DNA of 64,000 nt from KK5 sp034043675 (GCF_034043675.1 NZ_JAXCLA010000004.1:736930-800929), one strand, 5' to 3'; counted from the stretch's first letter, positions 18,628-26,753 are shown. Notes: generated from the sequence alone by a model not told the origin. Made by a program: numbers and translations.

Positions 18628-21459
18628 TCAACGCATGACCAGCGCCGCCAGCCGCTCCCGCAGCGCGCGCACCGGCGGCGCCTGGCAGCCGGTCAATAGG
18701 CTGCCCGCCAGCGTGGCGAGTTGCAAGGGATTGCCCTCATCCATGCGCAGCCAGAGGTCGCAGCCCACGCACAGCTCGTTCAGCGCCATCACGCCGTTCC
18801 TCAGCAGCACCGCGTCGGCGCCCAGCCAGCCGCGCAGCCGGTGCAGCGCCACCTTCAGCGAGGCGGCGGCCTTGTCGCCCTCGGCCTCGGGCCAGAGCCA
18901 GTCGCACAGCTCGTCCTGCGTGGCGCCCTGGCGGCGGCGCACGACCAGCACCGCCAGCAGCTCGCGCAGCCGCGTCGGCGGCTTGGCGCCCGCCGGCGTG
19001 TTCTCCCCGGGGCGGTCCAGCTCCACGTCCAACCCGCCCAGCGCGCGGATGCGCACCGGCATCGGCCACTCCGCGCCGCGGTAGCCGGGCGGCGGCGGCA
19101 ATTGCTTCTGGCGGATCCAGAGCCGCGCCGTCTCCGGCAGGATGCCGCGCTCCAGCGCGAAGGCCAGCAGCCGCGCCCGCACGGGGCTGCGCCAGCCGCA
19201 ATCGCTGTGGAAGCCTCCGAGCTGCTTGACCATCAGCATCCGCTCCACCTGCTTGGCGAGCGCCGCCTCATCGCCAGTGGCCAGCGCGATCTCGGCACCG
19301 GCGCAGAAGGCGATGTAGGCGAAGGTGGGGTTCTGGCTGCCCTTGGCCAGCGCGAGCTGGGCCCGGTAGGCCTCGACGGCACCCGCCGTATCGCCGTTGT
19401 GCAGGCGCGCCGGCGCCAGCGCCGACAGCACGATCACCCGATGGAACAGCGAGCCCAGCGCCTGTGCCATCGGCTCGGCCGTCTGCACATGGGCCAGCGC
19501 GGTGGCGGCGTCGCCGCGCGACAGGCAGTACCAGCTGCGGAAGAAGTGGTGGACCATGCTGTCCAGCCGCCGGTGGCCGCGCTCGGTCAGCGCCAGTCGG
19601 GCGAGATAGGCCTCGGCGCGCTGCCAGTCCTCCTGGGCCAGCGCGCAGAAGATGCCCTGGGTCAGCAGGAAGAAGTCGCGCACATGGATGGCCGTTTCCT
19701 CGGCCAGCGCGAGGCCGCGGTCGACCTTGTCGTAACAGCGCTGCGGCGAGCCGCACTGCCAGTCGACGATGGCCGCGTTGGACCACCAGATCAGCCGCGC
19801 CAGCGGCGGCACGCTGCCGTCGCGGTCGCCGCGTTCCACCTCGGCGTCGAAGGCCTGGTACAGCGCCCGCCCGCCGGGAAAGTCGCCGGCCCACCAGAGC
19901 CGGTAGATCAGCAACTGAGCCGCCGCGCCGATGCGGCTGGCGACGTCGGGCGCCTGCTCCACCGTCAGCGCCGTGGCCTGGGCATAGCGGGCGATGCGCG
20001 GATCTTCGGCGCGGCCGTACATCAGCGCGGTCAGCGCGTCGGCCGCGCAGCGGAAACGCCATTCGCCCGAGGGCGGTCCCAGCCGCGCCTCGATCAGTTC
20101 CAGCTCGTCCACCAGCTCGGCCAGCCCCTGCACGGCGCCCCACTGCACAACATAACTGCCAACTTCGCCTGACCACGCGCGGTAGGCCGCATCGGCCTCG
20201 CCGGCGGCCACGAAAGCGGCGCGGCTGCGCGCGAAGGGCTCGCGCGCCTCCTCGGGCGCCAGCGGCAGCAGCGCCTCGGCGCGCCACAGCAGGCGCTGTG
20301 GGCCGGGTTCGCCGGGCAGCGCATCGAGCCAGTTGAGCAATTGCCGATGCCGGCCCTGGGCCAGCCAGTTGCGACCCTGCACGGCCAGCAGTGCCAGCGC
20401 GGCGGGCTCGTCACCGGCGGCCACCAGCAGGTTCATCGCGATCTCGGGCGAGTGCTGGCGCACCCAGCCGGCCGCCTCGCGCCGGGCCTCGGCCAGCGCG
20501 GCCGGCGTCTCCAGCGCGGCGTTGCGGCGGCGCAGGCCGTCGCGCAGCAGATCGTGCAGGCGCCAGGCATCGCCCTCGGTACGGTCGACGAACCAGCGCC
20601 GCGCGGCGAGCTGGTCCAGCAGCCGGGCCTGCGAGGGCGTCAGCGGCACCTCGGCGCGCGGCAGCTCCGGCAGCTCCGCCGCCAGGCGCAGACCGCGTCG
20701 TTCGCCCGGCGGCAGCATCGCCAGCAGCTCCTCGCACAGGAACTCGCCGACGGCTTCCAGCGCCCCGCCCGGCGCGTGGCTGCTGCCGCCGCGGGCTAGC
20801 GCCAGCACGTGGGCCATCCAGCCATCTGCCGCGCGCAGTTGCTCAAGTTCGACGGCGCCCATGGGTCGGCCGGAAACGGCCTGCGCCACCGCGGCCGCTT
20901 CGTCCAGGCTCAGTGCCAGGTCCTCGTACACCCCGAGCCAGCCGGGCACGATGCCGCGGGCCAGCGGCAGCGGCGGCGGACTGCGGCTGATCAGCAGGAA
21001 GGACAGACGATCGCCGGCCAGCTCGCGCGCCGCATCGAGCAGCTCGAACACCGGGCTGCCTTCGGGCAGGCGATGGCAGTCGTCGAACACCAGGGTCAGC
21101 GGTTGCGCGGCCAGCCACTGGCCGAAGAAGCGCCGGGCGAAGCCGCGCAGCTCGACCTGGTTGTCGGGCGACCAGGCGGGCAGCCCGAGATCGGGTTCGA
21201 TCCGGCGCAGCGCGTCGAGCAGGCCGGCGATGTCGGCATCGTCCTCGTCGAGCCGGTACCAGACGCAGCGCCGCCCCGCCGCCTGGGCGCGATGCACCCA
21301 TTGCGCCGCCAGCGAGGTCTTGCCCGAGCCCGGCAGACCCATCAGCCACACCAGCGGGCTGCGGCGCAGCTGCGCCTCCAGCCCCTGCAGCGGACGCGCG
21401 CGCTCGACCTGACCCTCGATCGACGGGACGGCAAGCTTGTAGAGCAGGACGCCGGACAT
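18628..21459 (-). CDS. Large STAND-ATPase transcriptional regulator with C-terminal SARP-like winged helix
   Basis: A 943-residue protein. The N-terminus has a P-loop (WLMGLPGSGKTSLAAQWV, about residue 38-55) and a Walker B-like LTLVFDDCHRLPEG, as in MalT/LuxR-type STAND activators. A long helical repeat (TPR-like) middle follows. The C-terminus (about 805-943) begins RIRALGGLDVELDRPGE and contains an OmpR/SARP-like winged helix (LRELLAVLVVRRRQGATQ, ELCDWLWPEAEGDKAAASLK, VALHRLRGWLGA). No C-terminal LuxR HTH is seen. It is divergent from the aminopropyltransferase gene with only 31 bases between starts and may control it or the PEP-CTERM gene. The inducer is unknown. Confidence 0.82.
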   Translation of the reverse strand: MSGVLLYKLAVPSIEGQVERARPLQGLEAQLRRSPLVWLMGLPGSGKTSLAAQWVHRAQAAGRRCVWYRLDEDDADIAGLLDALRRIEPDLGLPAWSPDNQVELRGFARRFFGQWLAAQPLTLVFDDCHRLPEGSPVFELLDAARELAGDRLSFLLISRSPPPLPLARGIVPGWLGVYEDLALSLDEAAAVAQAVSGRPMGAVELEQLRAADGWMAHVLALARGGSSHAPGGALEAVGEFLCEELLAMLPPGERRGLRLAAELPELPRAEVPLTPSQARLLDQLAARRWFVDRTEGDAWRLHDLLRDGLRRRNAALETPAALAEARREAAGWVRQHSPEIAMNLLVAAGDEPAALALLAVQGRNWLAQGRHRQLLNWLDALPGEPGPQRLLWRAEALLPLAPEEAREPFARSRAAFVAAGEADAAYRAWSGEVGSYVVQWGAVQGLAELVDELELIEARLGPPSGEWRFRCAADALTALMYGRAEDPRIARYAQATALTVEQAPDVASRIGAAAQLLIYRLWWAGDFPGGRALYQAFDAEVERGDRDGSVPPLARLIWWSNAAIVDWQCGSPQRCYDKVDRGLALAEETAIHVRDFFLLTQGIFCALAQEDWQRAEAYLARLALTERGHRRLDSMVHHFFRSWYCLSRGDAATALAHVQTAEPMAQALGSLFHRVIVLSALAPARLHNGDTAGAVEAYRAQLALAKGSQNPTFAYIAFCAGAEIALATGDEAALAKQVERMLMVKQLGGFHSDCGWRSPVRARLLAFALERGILPETARLWIRQKQLPPPPGYRGAEWPMPVRIRALGGLDVELDRPGENTPAGAKPPTRLRELLAVLVVRRRQGATQDELCDWLWPEAEGDKAAASLKVALHRLRGWLGADAVLLRNGVMALNELCVGCDLWLRMDEGNPLQLATLAGSLLTGCQAPPVRALRERLAALVMR

Positions 21460-21490
21460 GGCACCGATAGTAGTGAGTTAACCTGACGCA

Positions 21491-23083
21491 ATGCCTCCGG
21501 ATCCGCAGCCTGACAACACCGAATCTCCCTTGGCCGACGGACGATCCCGCGCCTCCCCCGCCGAGGTCCTGCTGCTCGCCAGCGTCTTCATCGTCGCCGC
21601 CTGCGGCCTGGTCTACGAACTGGCCGCCGGGGCGCTCGCCAGCTACCTGCTCGGCGATTCGGTGCTGCAGTTCTCGACCATCATCGGCACCTACCTGTTC
21701 GCGATGGGCCTGGGATCCTGGCTGTCGCGCTATGTCGAGCAGCAGCTCGTTGCGCAGTTCCTGAAGATCGAGCTGATGGTGGGCCTGATCGGCGGGCTGA
21801 TGCCGGCGGCCCTGTTCGCCGCGCACAGCCTGCTGCCGCCGAGCGCGGTGGCGCCGTTCCGCATCCTGCTCTACGCGCTGGTGCTGCTGGTGGGTGCTCT
21901 GGTGGGCCTGGAGATCCCGCTGGTGATGCGGATCCTGAAGAAGCAGTTCAGCCAGCGCTACGGCCTGAAGGATCTCGTCTCGCAGGTGCTGACTTTCGAC
22001 TACCTCGGCGCGCTGGTCGTCGCGCTGGCCTTCCCGCTGCTGCTGGTGCCGCACCTGGGCCTCGTGCGCACGGGGCTGTTCTTCGGCCTGCTGAACGCGC
22101 TGGTGGCCGTGTGGGCGCTGGTGATGTTCCGCCCGCAGTTGCCGGGCTGGCGCGCCCATGCCGGCGCCTGCGCGCTAGTGCTGGCCGCGCTCGGTGCGGC
22201 CATGGCCGGCGCCGACCAGTTGACGACCTGGGCCGAGGACCGCTTCTACGGCGAACACATCATCGTGCGCGAGAGCAGCGACTACCAGCGCGTCGTCGTC
22301 AGCTCCGGCCAAGCGGGCACGCGGCTGTTCCTGAACGGCAACCTGCAGTTCGACTCCAAGGACGAGTACCGCTATCACGAGGCGCTCGTGCACCCGGCGA
22401 TGGCCGCGCAGGGCGCGCCTAAGCGGGTGCTGGTGCTGGGCGGCGGCGACGGCATGGCGGTGCGAGAGATCCTGCGCTACCCCTCGGTGCAGACGGTGAC
22501 GCTGGTGGAGCTGGATCCGCACATGACGAAACTGTTCTCGACGATGCCGCTGCTGCGCCAGCTGAACCACGACTCGCTGCTGAGCCCCAAGCTCACGATC
22601 GTCAACGCCGACGCCTTCGGCTGGCTGGAGCAGCACCCGGCGGAGATGTTCGACGTCATCGTCATCGACTTCCCCGACCCCAGCAATTTCGCGCTCGGCA
22701 AGCTCTACACGGCCAGCTTCTACGCACTGGTGGACCAGCACCTGGCGGCCAGCGGCTATGCGGTCGTGCAGACCACCTCGCCGCTGATCGCGCGGCGCAG
22801 TTTCTGGACCGTGGCGACCACGATCGAAGCGGTGGGCCTCACGGCCACGCCGTACCACGCGCACGTGCCGAGCTTCGGCGAGTGGGGCTTCATCCTGGCC
22901 AGCCGCCGGCCCTGGCACCTGCCGGCCGCGCTGCCGCCGGGCCTGCGCTTCCTCAGCGTCGCCGACATGCCGACGCTGTTCAACTTCCCCTTGGACATGG
23001 CCCGCGTGCCCACCGAGGTGAACCGCCTCTCCAACCAGGCACTGGTCTACGAATTCGAGGCCGAATGGGGCAAGGTTCACTGA
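21491..23083 (+). CDS. Membrane-bound polyamine aminopropyltransferase (spermidine synthase-like)
   Basis: A 530-residue fusion: about seven transmembrane helices (residues about 25-245) followed by a cytoplasmic spermidine-synthase domain (about 255-500). SAM-fold motifs are RVLVLGGGDGMAVREIL, TLVELDPHMTKLF and DVIVIDFPDPSNFALGKLY. The latter replaces the usual D-S/T-D-P with D-F-P-D-P. The family transfers aminopropyl from decarboxylated SAM to an amine; SpeD, which makes that donor, is encoded 3 kb away in the same block. The start has no clear ribosome-binding site. Its end overlaps the FAD gene by 19 bases. Substrate not known; a membrane-located acceptor is a plausible inference. Confidence 0.88.
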   Translation: MPPDPQPDNTESPLADGRSRASPAEVLLLASVFIVAACGLVYELAAGALASYLLGDSVLQFSTIIGTYLFAMGLGSWLSRYVEQQLVAQFLKIELMVGLIGGLMPAALFAAHSLLPPSAVAPFRILLYALVLLVGALVGLEIPLVMRILKKQFSQRYGLKDLVSQVLTFDYLGALVVALAFPLLLVPHLGLVRTGLFFGLLNALVAVWALVMFRPQLPGWRAHAGACALVLAALGAAMAGADQLTTWAEDRFYGEHIIVRESSDYQRVVVSSGQAGTRLFLNGNLQFDSKDEYRYHEALVHPAMAAQGAPKRVLVLGGGDGMAVREILRYPSVQTVTLVELDPHMTKLFSTMPLLRQLNHDSLLSPKLTIVNADAFGWLEQHPAEMFDVIVIDFPDPSNFALGKLYTASFYALVDQHLAASGYAVVQTTSPLIARRSFWTVATTIEAVGLTATPYHAHVPSFGEWGFILASRRPWHLPAALPPGLRFLSVADMPTLFNFPLDMARVPTEVNRLSNQALVYEFEAEWGKVH

Positions 23084-24657
23084 GTCGTCGCGGCTTTCTA
23101 TTGGCCGGCGGTGCCGCCCTGGCGGGCTGCGAGCCGGCACCGGCAGAGGTCGAGGGCGGCTGGGTCGGCGCGAGCGCCGCACGCGGCCACCGTCTGCGCG
23201 GCGCCCTGCCCCCGCGCAATGCCGGCCCGCTCCGGCGCACGCGCATCCTGATCGTCGGCGGCGGCGTCGCCGGCCTGGCCTGCGCCCGCGCGTTGCGGCG
23301 CGCGGGTGTCGACGAGTTCGCGCTGCTGGAGCTGGAAGACCAGGCCGGCGGCAACAGCCGCGGCCATGCGATGGCCGGCATGCGCTGCCCGCTCGGCGCG
23401 CACTACCTGCCGCTGCCCGGCCCCGACGCGCCGGAGGTCTATCAATTGCTGGAAGAGCTGGGCCTCGTGCGCCAGCAACTGGGCCGCGCCGTCTACGACG
23501 AACGCCATCTCTGCCACAGCCCGCAGGAGCGCCTGTTCTTCGATGGCCAGTGGCTGGACGGCCTGCTGCCGCCGGCCCGCGACGCCGCCGGGCGCGAGCA
23601 GTACCTGCGCTTCGCCCGCGCCGTCGACGATGCGCAGCGGCAGCTCGGCTTCGCGATGCCCACGCATCACGCGGCCTGGACGCCGGCCCACACCGCGCTG
23701 GATGCGCAGACCTTCGCAGCCTGGCTCGACACGCAGCGGCTCGACGATGCGCGGCTGCGCTGGTACCTCGACTACTGCTGCCGCGACGACTACGGCGCCG
23801 GCATCGCCGAGGTCTCGGCCTGGGCTGGCCTGCACTACTTCGCCAGCCGCCACGGCTTCCACCCGCCGGGCGCCGAGACCGGCGAACGCGAGGCCGTTTT
23901 GACTTGGCCCGAGGGCAACGGCTGGCTCGCCACACACCTGTCCGCGCCGCTGGCCGGGCGCATCCACATCGGCCGCACGGTGCTGCGCGTCGAGGAAGGC
24001 CGCCATGAGGTCGAGCTGCAGGCCTGGAACGAGAAAACCCAGGCGCCGGAACGCTGGATCGCCGATCAGGTGGTGCTCGCCACGCCGCTGTTCATCGCCG
24101 ACCGGCTGACCGGCGGCGCCCTGCCCGCGCTGCATGCCGCCGCCGCTCAGTTGCAGTACGCGCCCTGGCTGGTGACGAACCTGCAGCTCGCCGCGCCGCC
24201 GCTGCAGCGGATCGGCGTCCCGCTGGCCTGGGACAACGTGGCCTACGGCAGCCCCGCGCTGGGCTATGTGGACGCGCGGCACCAGAGCCTGTCGCCTATC
24301 GCCGGCGGGCCGACCGTGCTCACCGCCTACTGGGCTTTGCCGCGCGAGCGGCGCCCTTCGCTGCTGCAGGACGAGTGGCGCACCTGGCTGCAGGCCGTGC
24401 TCGCCGATCTGAGCACCGTTCATCCGGACCTACCCGGCCAGTTGCGCCGCGCCGACTTGGCGCGCTGGGGCCATGCGATGAGCATCCCCGTGCCGGGCCT
24501 GCGGTCCTCAGCGGCGCTGGCGGCGCTGCTCCAACCCCAGGGGCGGCTGCATTTCGCGCACGCGGACCTGTCGTCCTACTCGGTGTTCGAGGAGGCCTAC
24601 ACGCACGGCACGCGGGTGGCCGCTCAGCTGGTCGCCAGCGCCGCCGCGGCGAGGTAG
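23065..24657 (+). CDS. FAD-dependent oxidoreductase (amine-oxidase-like) with Tat signal and lipobox
   Basis: The 530 residues begin MGQGSLSRRGFLLAGGAALA followed by GC: a twin-arginine motif (SRRGF) running straight into a lipobox LAGC, so a Tat-exported lipoprotein is predicted. The Rossmann FAD motif RILIVGGGVAGLACARALRRAG (about 55-76) and a second dinucleotide-type signature LLELEDQAGGNSR follow. The C-terminal FAD loop HFAHADLSSYSVFEEAYTHG is also present. This is the NAD(P)-binding/amine oxidase superfamily. Start chosen at ATG 23065, which places the Tat motif at the N-terminus; the preceding 61 codons are out-of-frame coding of the upstream gene. The 19-base overlap couples it to the aminopropyltransferase, suggesting oxidation of a polyamine-type product. 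Confidence 0.83.
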   Translation: MGQGSLSRRGFLLAGGAALAGCEPAPAEVEGGWVGASAARGHRLRGALPPRNAGPLRRTRILIVGGGVAGLACARALRRAGVDEFALLELEDQAGGNSRGHAMAGMRCPLGAHYLPLPGPDAPEVYQLLEELGLVRQQLGRAVYDERHLCHSPQERLFFDGQWLDGLLPPARDAAGREQYLRFARAVDDAQRQLGFAMPTHHAAWTPAHTALDAQTFAAWLDTQRLDDARLRWYLDYCCRDDYGAGIAEVSAWAGLHYFASRHGFHPPGAETGEREAVLTWPEGNGWLATHLSAPLAGRIHIGRTVLRVEEGRHEVELQAWNEKTQAPERWIADQVVLATPLFIADRLTGGALPALHAAAAQLQYAPWLVTNLQLAAPPLQRIGVPLAWDNVAYGSPALGYVDARHQSLSPIAGGPTVLTAYWALPRERRPSLLQDEWRTWLQAVLADLSTVHPDLPGQLRRADLARWGHAMSIPVPGLRSSAALAALLQPQGRLHFAHADLSSYSVFEEAYTHGTRVAAQLVASAAAAR

Positions 24658-25577
24658 CGCGGGTCGCAGTAGTAGGCGGCCTCCTCGCGGCAGGCGTGGA
24701 CGAGCTTGATCGTGTGCTCGTTGTCTGAAGCGATGGCTGCTGCGATCACCGCCGGCCAATCGCGCTGTGACGAGCTCGAATCGACGGATCGGGGCTGCGC
24801 TGCCAAGTAAGCCGCGGTGAAGGCCCCGACCAGCACCGGCTGCAGTTCCGACGCTGGCGGCAGCCAGGGCGCCAGCTGACGCAATGCATGCAGGCCGGTG
24901 ACGAGGTGCAACACGGTGAAGTCGCGGCTGCGCAGATAGGTCTCCACGGCCAGCCCGGCCAGCGCGCGCAGCGGATCCGCCTGCGGCGCGAGTGCAGCGC
25001 CGAGCGCGAGATAGCTCGGCGTCTGCGTCGCCAGGACCATGCGGCTCGTGATCATCCGACCGGCCAGGTGTTCATCGGCTGCGCGCAGGCGAGCCGACCA
25101 TTCATCGAAATCAAGCAGGGCCGCCGGCCGATCCGGCGCATCCAGCACGCGGTGCCGCCACGACCAGTAGGCCAGGCCGCGCGCCAGCTCGGCGCGGCTG
25201 CCGGCACGCAGCGCGTGGGCCGTGCGAATGACGCCGTGGAAGGCTGCGGCGGCTACGCCCGGCAACAGCCGCGGCAAGGCGCGGCGCAGCACCGTGTCCG
25301 CGCCCTCCCGGTCAAGCTGGCGCCGGAACTCCGCGGCCAGGGCGGCGAAGGCCGGGTCGATGTCGCTCCCGATGTGTGGTGCCTGGCTGTCATAGAAGGC
25401 TCGCAGGCGCTCTCCGCTGGCACCCAGCTTCTGTAGCGCGTCCAGCGCCATCGGCAGGTGGTTAGCCAAGCCGCCGCCGTACTCGGGCGGCAGGCAGGCC
25501 GGCGCATCCAGCAGCTCGCGTAGTTGCTGTGGCGTGGCGCGAGTCTCGACAGGAACTTCGACGGGCATCGCGATCAT
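24624..25577 (-). CDS. Questin oxidase-like (DUF4243) protein
   Basis: A 317-residue protein with questin-oxidase family features: GGGLANHLPMALDALQKLGA near the N-terminus, with ERLRAFYD next; a helical middle; and a C-terminal HTIKLVHACREE-like motif. The fungal family founder cleaves the anthraquinone questin by Baeyer-Villiger-type oxidation; bacterial homologues are uncharacterised. ATG 25577 is preceded by AGGAGAG. Its 3' end overlaps the convergent FAD gene by 34 bases. It is divergent from soxR and has a SoxR-type promoter with a consensus -35, so it is probably switched on by redox-active compounds such as quinones. Family call moderately firm. Confidence 0.72.
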   Translation of the reverse strand: MIAMPVEVPVETRATPQQLRELLDAPACLPPEYGGGLANHLPMALDALQKLGASGERLRAFYDSQAPHIGSDIDPAFAALAAEFRRQLDREGADTVLRRALPRLLPGVAAAAFHGVIRTAHALRAGSRAELARGLAYWSWRHRVLDAPDRPAALLDFDEWSARLRAADEHLAGRMITSRMVLATQTPSYLALGAALAPQADPLRALAGLAVETYLRSRDFTVLHLVTGLHALRQLAPWLPPASELQPVLVGAFTAAYLAAQPRSVDSSSSQRDWPAVIAAAIASDNEHTIKLVHACREEAAYYCDPRYLAAAALATS

Positions 25578-25606
25578 GGTCTCTCCTTTTCGTGAATCCG
25601 GCGCGC

Positions 25607-25637
25607 ATCGTGCAAGTTAAAGTTAACTTTATGTCAA
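25607..25637 (-). promoter_or_regulatory. SoxR-type promoter with palindromic box, for the questin-oxidase-like gene
   Basis: On the minus strand: a perfect -35 TTGACA (25637-25632), a 19-base spacer, and a -10-like CACGAT (25612-25607). The over-long 19-base spacer is typical of MerR-family targets. Inside it lies the palindrome AAAGTTAACTTT (25619-25630), which shares the core AAGTTAACTT with the known SoxR box of enterobacterial soxS. The regulator gene soxR starts 26 bases to the right on the opposite strand. Confidence 0.72.
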
Positions 25638-25655
25638 GCGAATCGGGAGACCGGC

Positions 25656-26126
25656 ATGGGAAGCGCGAGCAGCGAGTGGATACCGATCGGTGAACTGGCA
25701 AAGCGCAGCGGGCTCGCCGCCAGCGCGCTGCGCTTCTACGAGGAGGCCGGTCTGCTGGAGAGCCAGCGCAGCGGCTCCGGCCGGCGCCACTACCCGCGCC
25801 ACGTGCTGCGGCGCGTGGCCTTCATCCGCGCGGCGCAGGCGGTGGGCCTGACGCTGGAGGACATCCGCGCCGCCCTGGCCTCGCTGCCGGACGGCCGCAC
25901 GCCCAATGCCGCGGACTGGCAGCGTCTGTCGCGCGGCTGGCGACCGCTGCTGGACGAGCGCATCGCCGCGCTCACCGGCCTGCGCGACCGGCTCAGCTCC
26001 TGCATCGGCTGCGGCTGCCTGTCGCTGACCAAATGCGCGCTGTACAACCCGGCCGACCAGGCGGCGGCGAAGGGCACGGGGCCGCGCTACCTGCTGGGCG
26101 ACAAGCCTTCGGTGGCCGAGGACTGA
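25656..26126 (+). CDS. soxR: Redox-sensitive MerR-family activator SoxR
   Basis: A 156-residue regulator with the MerR winged helix (IPIGELAKRSGLAASALRFYEEAGLL) and a dimerisation helix. The SoxR [2Fe-2S] signature CIGCGCLSLTKC (C-x2-C-x-C-x5-C, about residues 119-130) is present. Oxidation of the cluster by redox-cycling compounds switches on target promoters. It is divergent from the questin-oxidase-like gene, with a SoxR-like box between them, which looks like a local sensor-effector pair. Its 3' end overlaps the convergent speD by 40 bases. Whether it also controls distant genes cannot be told. Confidence 0.93.
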   Translation: MGSASSEWIPIGELAKRSGLAASALRFYEEAGLLESQRSGSGRRHYPRHVLRRVAFIRAAQAVGLTLEDIRAALASLPDGRTPNAADWQRLSRGWRPLLDERIAALTGLRDRLSSCIGCGCLSLTKCALYNPADQAAAKGTGPRYLLGDKPSVAED

Positions 26127-26533
26127 AGCAGGCCGCGCTCCAGCCGCCGCGTCGCCACGTCCTTCGGGGCGAAGGCGGCGCTCATCCGCGCCATCAGCGC
26201 ATCCGCCTTGGCTGCGTTGTCCTGGCCGAGGTTGCAGACATGGACGTCCAGCGTCACCACGCCCAGCTCGGGCCAGGTGTGGACGGCCAGGTGGGATTCG
26301 GCCAACAGCACGACGCCGGTAACGCCGCTCTGCTCGATACCGGGTGCAGGCGTGAAGCGGTGGAACAGCTCGGCGACCGCACCGAGCCCGACTTCGCGGA
26401 CCGCCGCGACGCACAGCGTGCGCAGTGCCTCGGCATCGCGCATCAGCGGCAGCGCCGGATCGACGCCGCCGAGATCAGCCGTCAGCAGCAGTCCTTGCAA
26501 CTCAGCCGCCAGTAACGGGCGGGAAGAAAGCAA
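26087..26533 (-). CDS. speD: S-adenosylmethionine decarboxylase proenzyme (SpeD), start uncertain
   Basis: Decarboxylates SAM to supply the aminopropyl donor for polyamines; the proenzyme self-cleaves at Glu-Ser to make a pyruvoyl group. The self-cleavage and active-site stretch VVLLAESHLAVHTWPE and the following VTLDVHVC match bacterial SpeD. No ATG fits the N-terminus: the best start is TTG at 26533, giving MLSSRPLLAAELQG (family proteins begin near HLLxELxG). That overlaps the moaD stop by about 32 bases. The next in-frame ATG (26443) would remove the family N-terminus. About 148 residues. It follows moaD in the same direction and serves the aminopropyltransferase at 21.5 kb. Confidence 0.82.
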   Translation of the reverse strand: MLSSRPLLAAELQGLLLTADLGGVDPALPLMRDAEALRTLCVAAVREVGLGAVAELFHRFTPAPGIEQSGVTGVVLLAESHLAVHTWPELGVVTLDVHVCNLGQDNAAKADALMARMSAAFAPKDVATRRLERGLLQSSATEGLSPSR

Positions 26534-26753
26534 CCTCGGCGCCGTCGGCCACCAAGGCCTCCTCACCGCTGAGCTGGCGGTCGAGCGCGCAGCGCACGGC
26601 ACGCCCACGATGCAACGCACCGGCATGCGGCTCGCCACGGGCCAGCAGTTCATCGCGCAGCGCACCGACGGTGAGGCCCGGTCGCCAGTCGAACGCTTCC
26701 TGCTCCCCGAGCCGCTCGCGCAGCGAGGCGAAATAGCGGACGGTGATGCTCAT
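26502..26753 (-). CDS. moaD: Molybdopterin synthase sulfur carrier subunit MoaD
   Basis: An 83-residue ubiquitin-like protein beginning MSITVRYFASLRERLG and ending VAFFPPVTGG. The terminal Gly-Gly is adenylated by MoeB and thiocarboxylated to donate sulfur in MoaE. Its ATG overlaps the moeA stop by 4 bases. In related genomes moaE follows immediately; here speD does, and moaE is 11.8 kb downstream. Confidence 0.95.
   Translation of the reverse strand: MSITVRYFASLRERLGEQEAFDWRPGLTVGALRDELLARGEPHAGALHRGRAVRCALDRQLSGEEALVADGAEVAFFPPVTGG

Noticed and set aside
21491..23083. Reading the aminopropyltransferase as an MFS-type transporter because of its N-terminal helices
   Set aside because: The C-terminal half has clear spermidine-synthase motifs (GGGDGMAVREIL, VELDPHM).
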